NCBI GenBank assembly: GCA_003151655.1
Contig: PLYB01000137.1
Span: forward strand, 3,196 to 11,397
Length of the DNA: 8,202 nucleotides
Reading direction: 5' to 3'
From: Gallionellaceae bacterium
Lineage (GTDB): Bacteria > Pseudomonadota > Gammaproteobacteria > Burkholderiales > Gallionellaceae
In this document: piece by piece, positions 7,166 through 8,202 of the stretch
Layout of the letters: each line of letters opens with the position of its first letter
How positions within the stretch are numbered: the stretch's first letter is position 1
Notes under the pieces: generated by a model
Told to the model about the DNA's origin: nothing
Database searches by the model: none
Seen by the model: the letters and a program-made list of their open reading frames with translations, nothing else
Translations under genes and position numbers: made by a program

Positions 7166-8202
7166 CTAAAGCACCTTGCGTACCGATTTGATGCTTTCAT
7201 CCTCGGCACTGGTCTCGGCTTTAAATCCGAGTCTGTCCATGAGGTGCAACATATCGTTATTATTTTTCAATACTTCACCCTCGATCACTTTCAATCCTTT
7301 GGAGCGGGCGGCATCCATCAACGCGGCCATCAATTTTTGCCCCAGACCCTTGCCATGCATATTATCGGCAATGACCAAAGCGAATTCGCAGCTTTCGCCA
7401 TCCGGATTGGTAGCGAAGCGCGCCACGCCCAGCTCGACTTCTTTGCCGTGCTCTTCAGTCACGGCGATAAGTGCCATCTCACGGCTGTAGTCGATCTGCG
7501 TAAAGCGCACCAACATGGCATTACTCAACTCCTGCACACTATTCATGAAGCGGAAATAACGCGACTGCTCGGATAAACTGCGCACAAAGTCTTGTTCCAA
7601 CTCCGAATCTTCCGGACGAATCGGACGAATGGTGATGTCCATCCCATCGGCCAATTGCCAGCGGCTGACCAGATGCGTCGGATAGGGATAGATCGCCATA
7701 TGCGCATAGCGATCCGCGCTGGGTTGGCGGAACTCGACCACCACTCGCGCATCCGCTGCCAACACGCCATGCTCATCCACAATCAGCGGGTTGATATCCA
7801 TTTCCATCAACATCGGCAGTTCGCACACCATCTCCGAGACACGCAACAACACACTTTCCAACGCATCCATATTAGCTGGTGGCATGTGACGGAACGCGCC
7901 CAGCAATTTTGAAATACGCGTGCCGTTGATGAGATCCTTCACCAGGAAAGTATTCAATGGCGGCAACGTGACCGAACGGTCGCCCATCACCTCCACCATG
8001 GTGCCGCCCGCACCAAAAGTAATCACCGGACCGAATACCGGATCGTTAATCACCCCCACCATCAGTTCGCGCCCGTTCGGTTTAACGATCATCGGCTGGA
8101 TGGAAATGCCGTCCATGTGGGCATTGGGGCGATTACGTTTGATGTTGTCGGTGATCTCGTGATAGGTCGCACGCACCGCCTGGGCATTGCCCAGATTGAG
8201 CA
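7166..8202 (-). CDS. Pat/YfiQ-type protein acetyltransferase, C-terminal part (5' end outside window)
   Basis: The last 344 residues or so of what is probably a roughly 900-residue protein are visible; the frame is open to the right edge, so the GTG at 8176 is internal. The visible part starts in the ATP-grasp region of an ADP-forming acyl-CoA synthetase-like module (VINDPVFGPVITFGAGGTMVE, shortened here to its FGPVITFGAGG core; then EMDINPLIVDEHG, an ExDxNPL motif). From about residue 186 it becomes a GNAT acetyltransferase domain (ITIRPIRPED, FRFM, CEFALVIAD, and the acetyl-CoA pyrophosphate loop HGKGLG, then DRLGF). This order matches Salmonella Pat and E. coli PatZ/YfiQ, which acetylate lysines of acetyl-CoA synthetase and other metabolic enzymes. 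Whether the N-terminal synthetase half is catalytically dead, as in Pat, cannot be judged here. The HDAC-like gene follows on the same strand after 137 bases. Confidence 0.9.
   Translation of the reverse strand, partial: LNLGNAQAVRATYHEITDNIKRNRPNAHMDGISIQPMIVKPNGRELMVGVINDPVFGPVITFGAGGTMVEVMGDRSVTLPPLNTFLVKDLINGTRISKLLGAFRHMPPANMDALESVLLRVSEMVCELPMLMEMDINPLIVDEHGVLAADARVVVEFRQPSADRYAHMAIYPYPTHLVSRWQLADGMDITIRPIRPEDSELEQDFVRSLSEQSRYFRFMNSVQELSNAMLVRFTQIDYSREMALIAVTEEHGKEVELGVARFATNPDGESCEFALVIADNMHGKGLGQKLMAALMDAARSKGLKVIEGEVLKNNNDMLHLMDRLGFKAETSAEDESIKSVRKVL

Noticed and set aside
7592..7912. 106-codon plus-strand frame
   Set aside because: Shadow of the acetyltransferase gene; no supporting ribosome site or family motif.

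Overview
The window looks like ordinary chromosomal DNA of a Gram-negative, probably betaproteobacterial organism. The nearest guess is a Gallionellaceae/Nitrosomonadales-type iron or nitrogen oxidiser, but that is inference from protein flavour and base composition, not a database match. There are no transposases, phage genes or CRISPR repeats. Five clear protein genes lie on the minus strand, one small gene lies on the plus strand, and a tRNA gene is cut by the left edge.

Left part (1-1912). A minus-strand tRNA gene, probably tRNA-Arg, runs off the left edge. Next is a MocR/GntR-type transcription regulator made of a winged-helix DNA-binding domain fused to an aminotransferase-like PLP domain. 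Its upstream region carries several copies of a GTACAGT-type box, a good TTGACA promoter, and, divergently, a 40-codon gene for a single-pass membrane peptide with a strong ribosome binding site. This layout suggests a MocR regulator controlling itself and a small membrane protein that I do not recognise.

Middle (1913-6105). A glycogen pair, glgP (glycogen phosphorylase) then glgA (glycogen synthase), is read leftwards from what looks like its own extended -10 promoter just upstream of glgP. A 46-bp REP-like double hairpin sits between the two genes. The glgP reading frame stays open upstream of its first ATG/TTG, and the only good ribosome binding site points at an ATT codon, so the gene may start there.

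Right part (6106-8202). A histone-deacetylase-family (AcuC/HDAC-like) amidohydrolase lies downstream of the 3' end of a Pat-type protein acetyltransferase gene (acyl-CoA synthetase-like ATP-grasp region fused to a GNAT domain), which is cut by the right edge. An acetyltransferase next to a deacetylase suggests a reversible lysine-acetylation module, in the spirit of Bacillus acuA/acuC, beside carbon-storage genes. The 137-bp gap between these two genes holds a long imperfect palindrome with a G-quadruplex motif on each strand.

Nothing here amounts to a clearly new defence or mobile system. The most interesting points are the MocR/small-peptide divergon, the acetylation pair, the possible ATT start of glgP, and the paired G-quadruplex palindrome.
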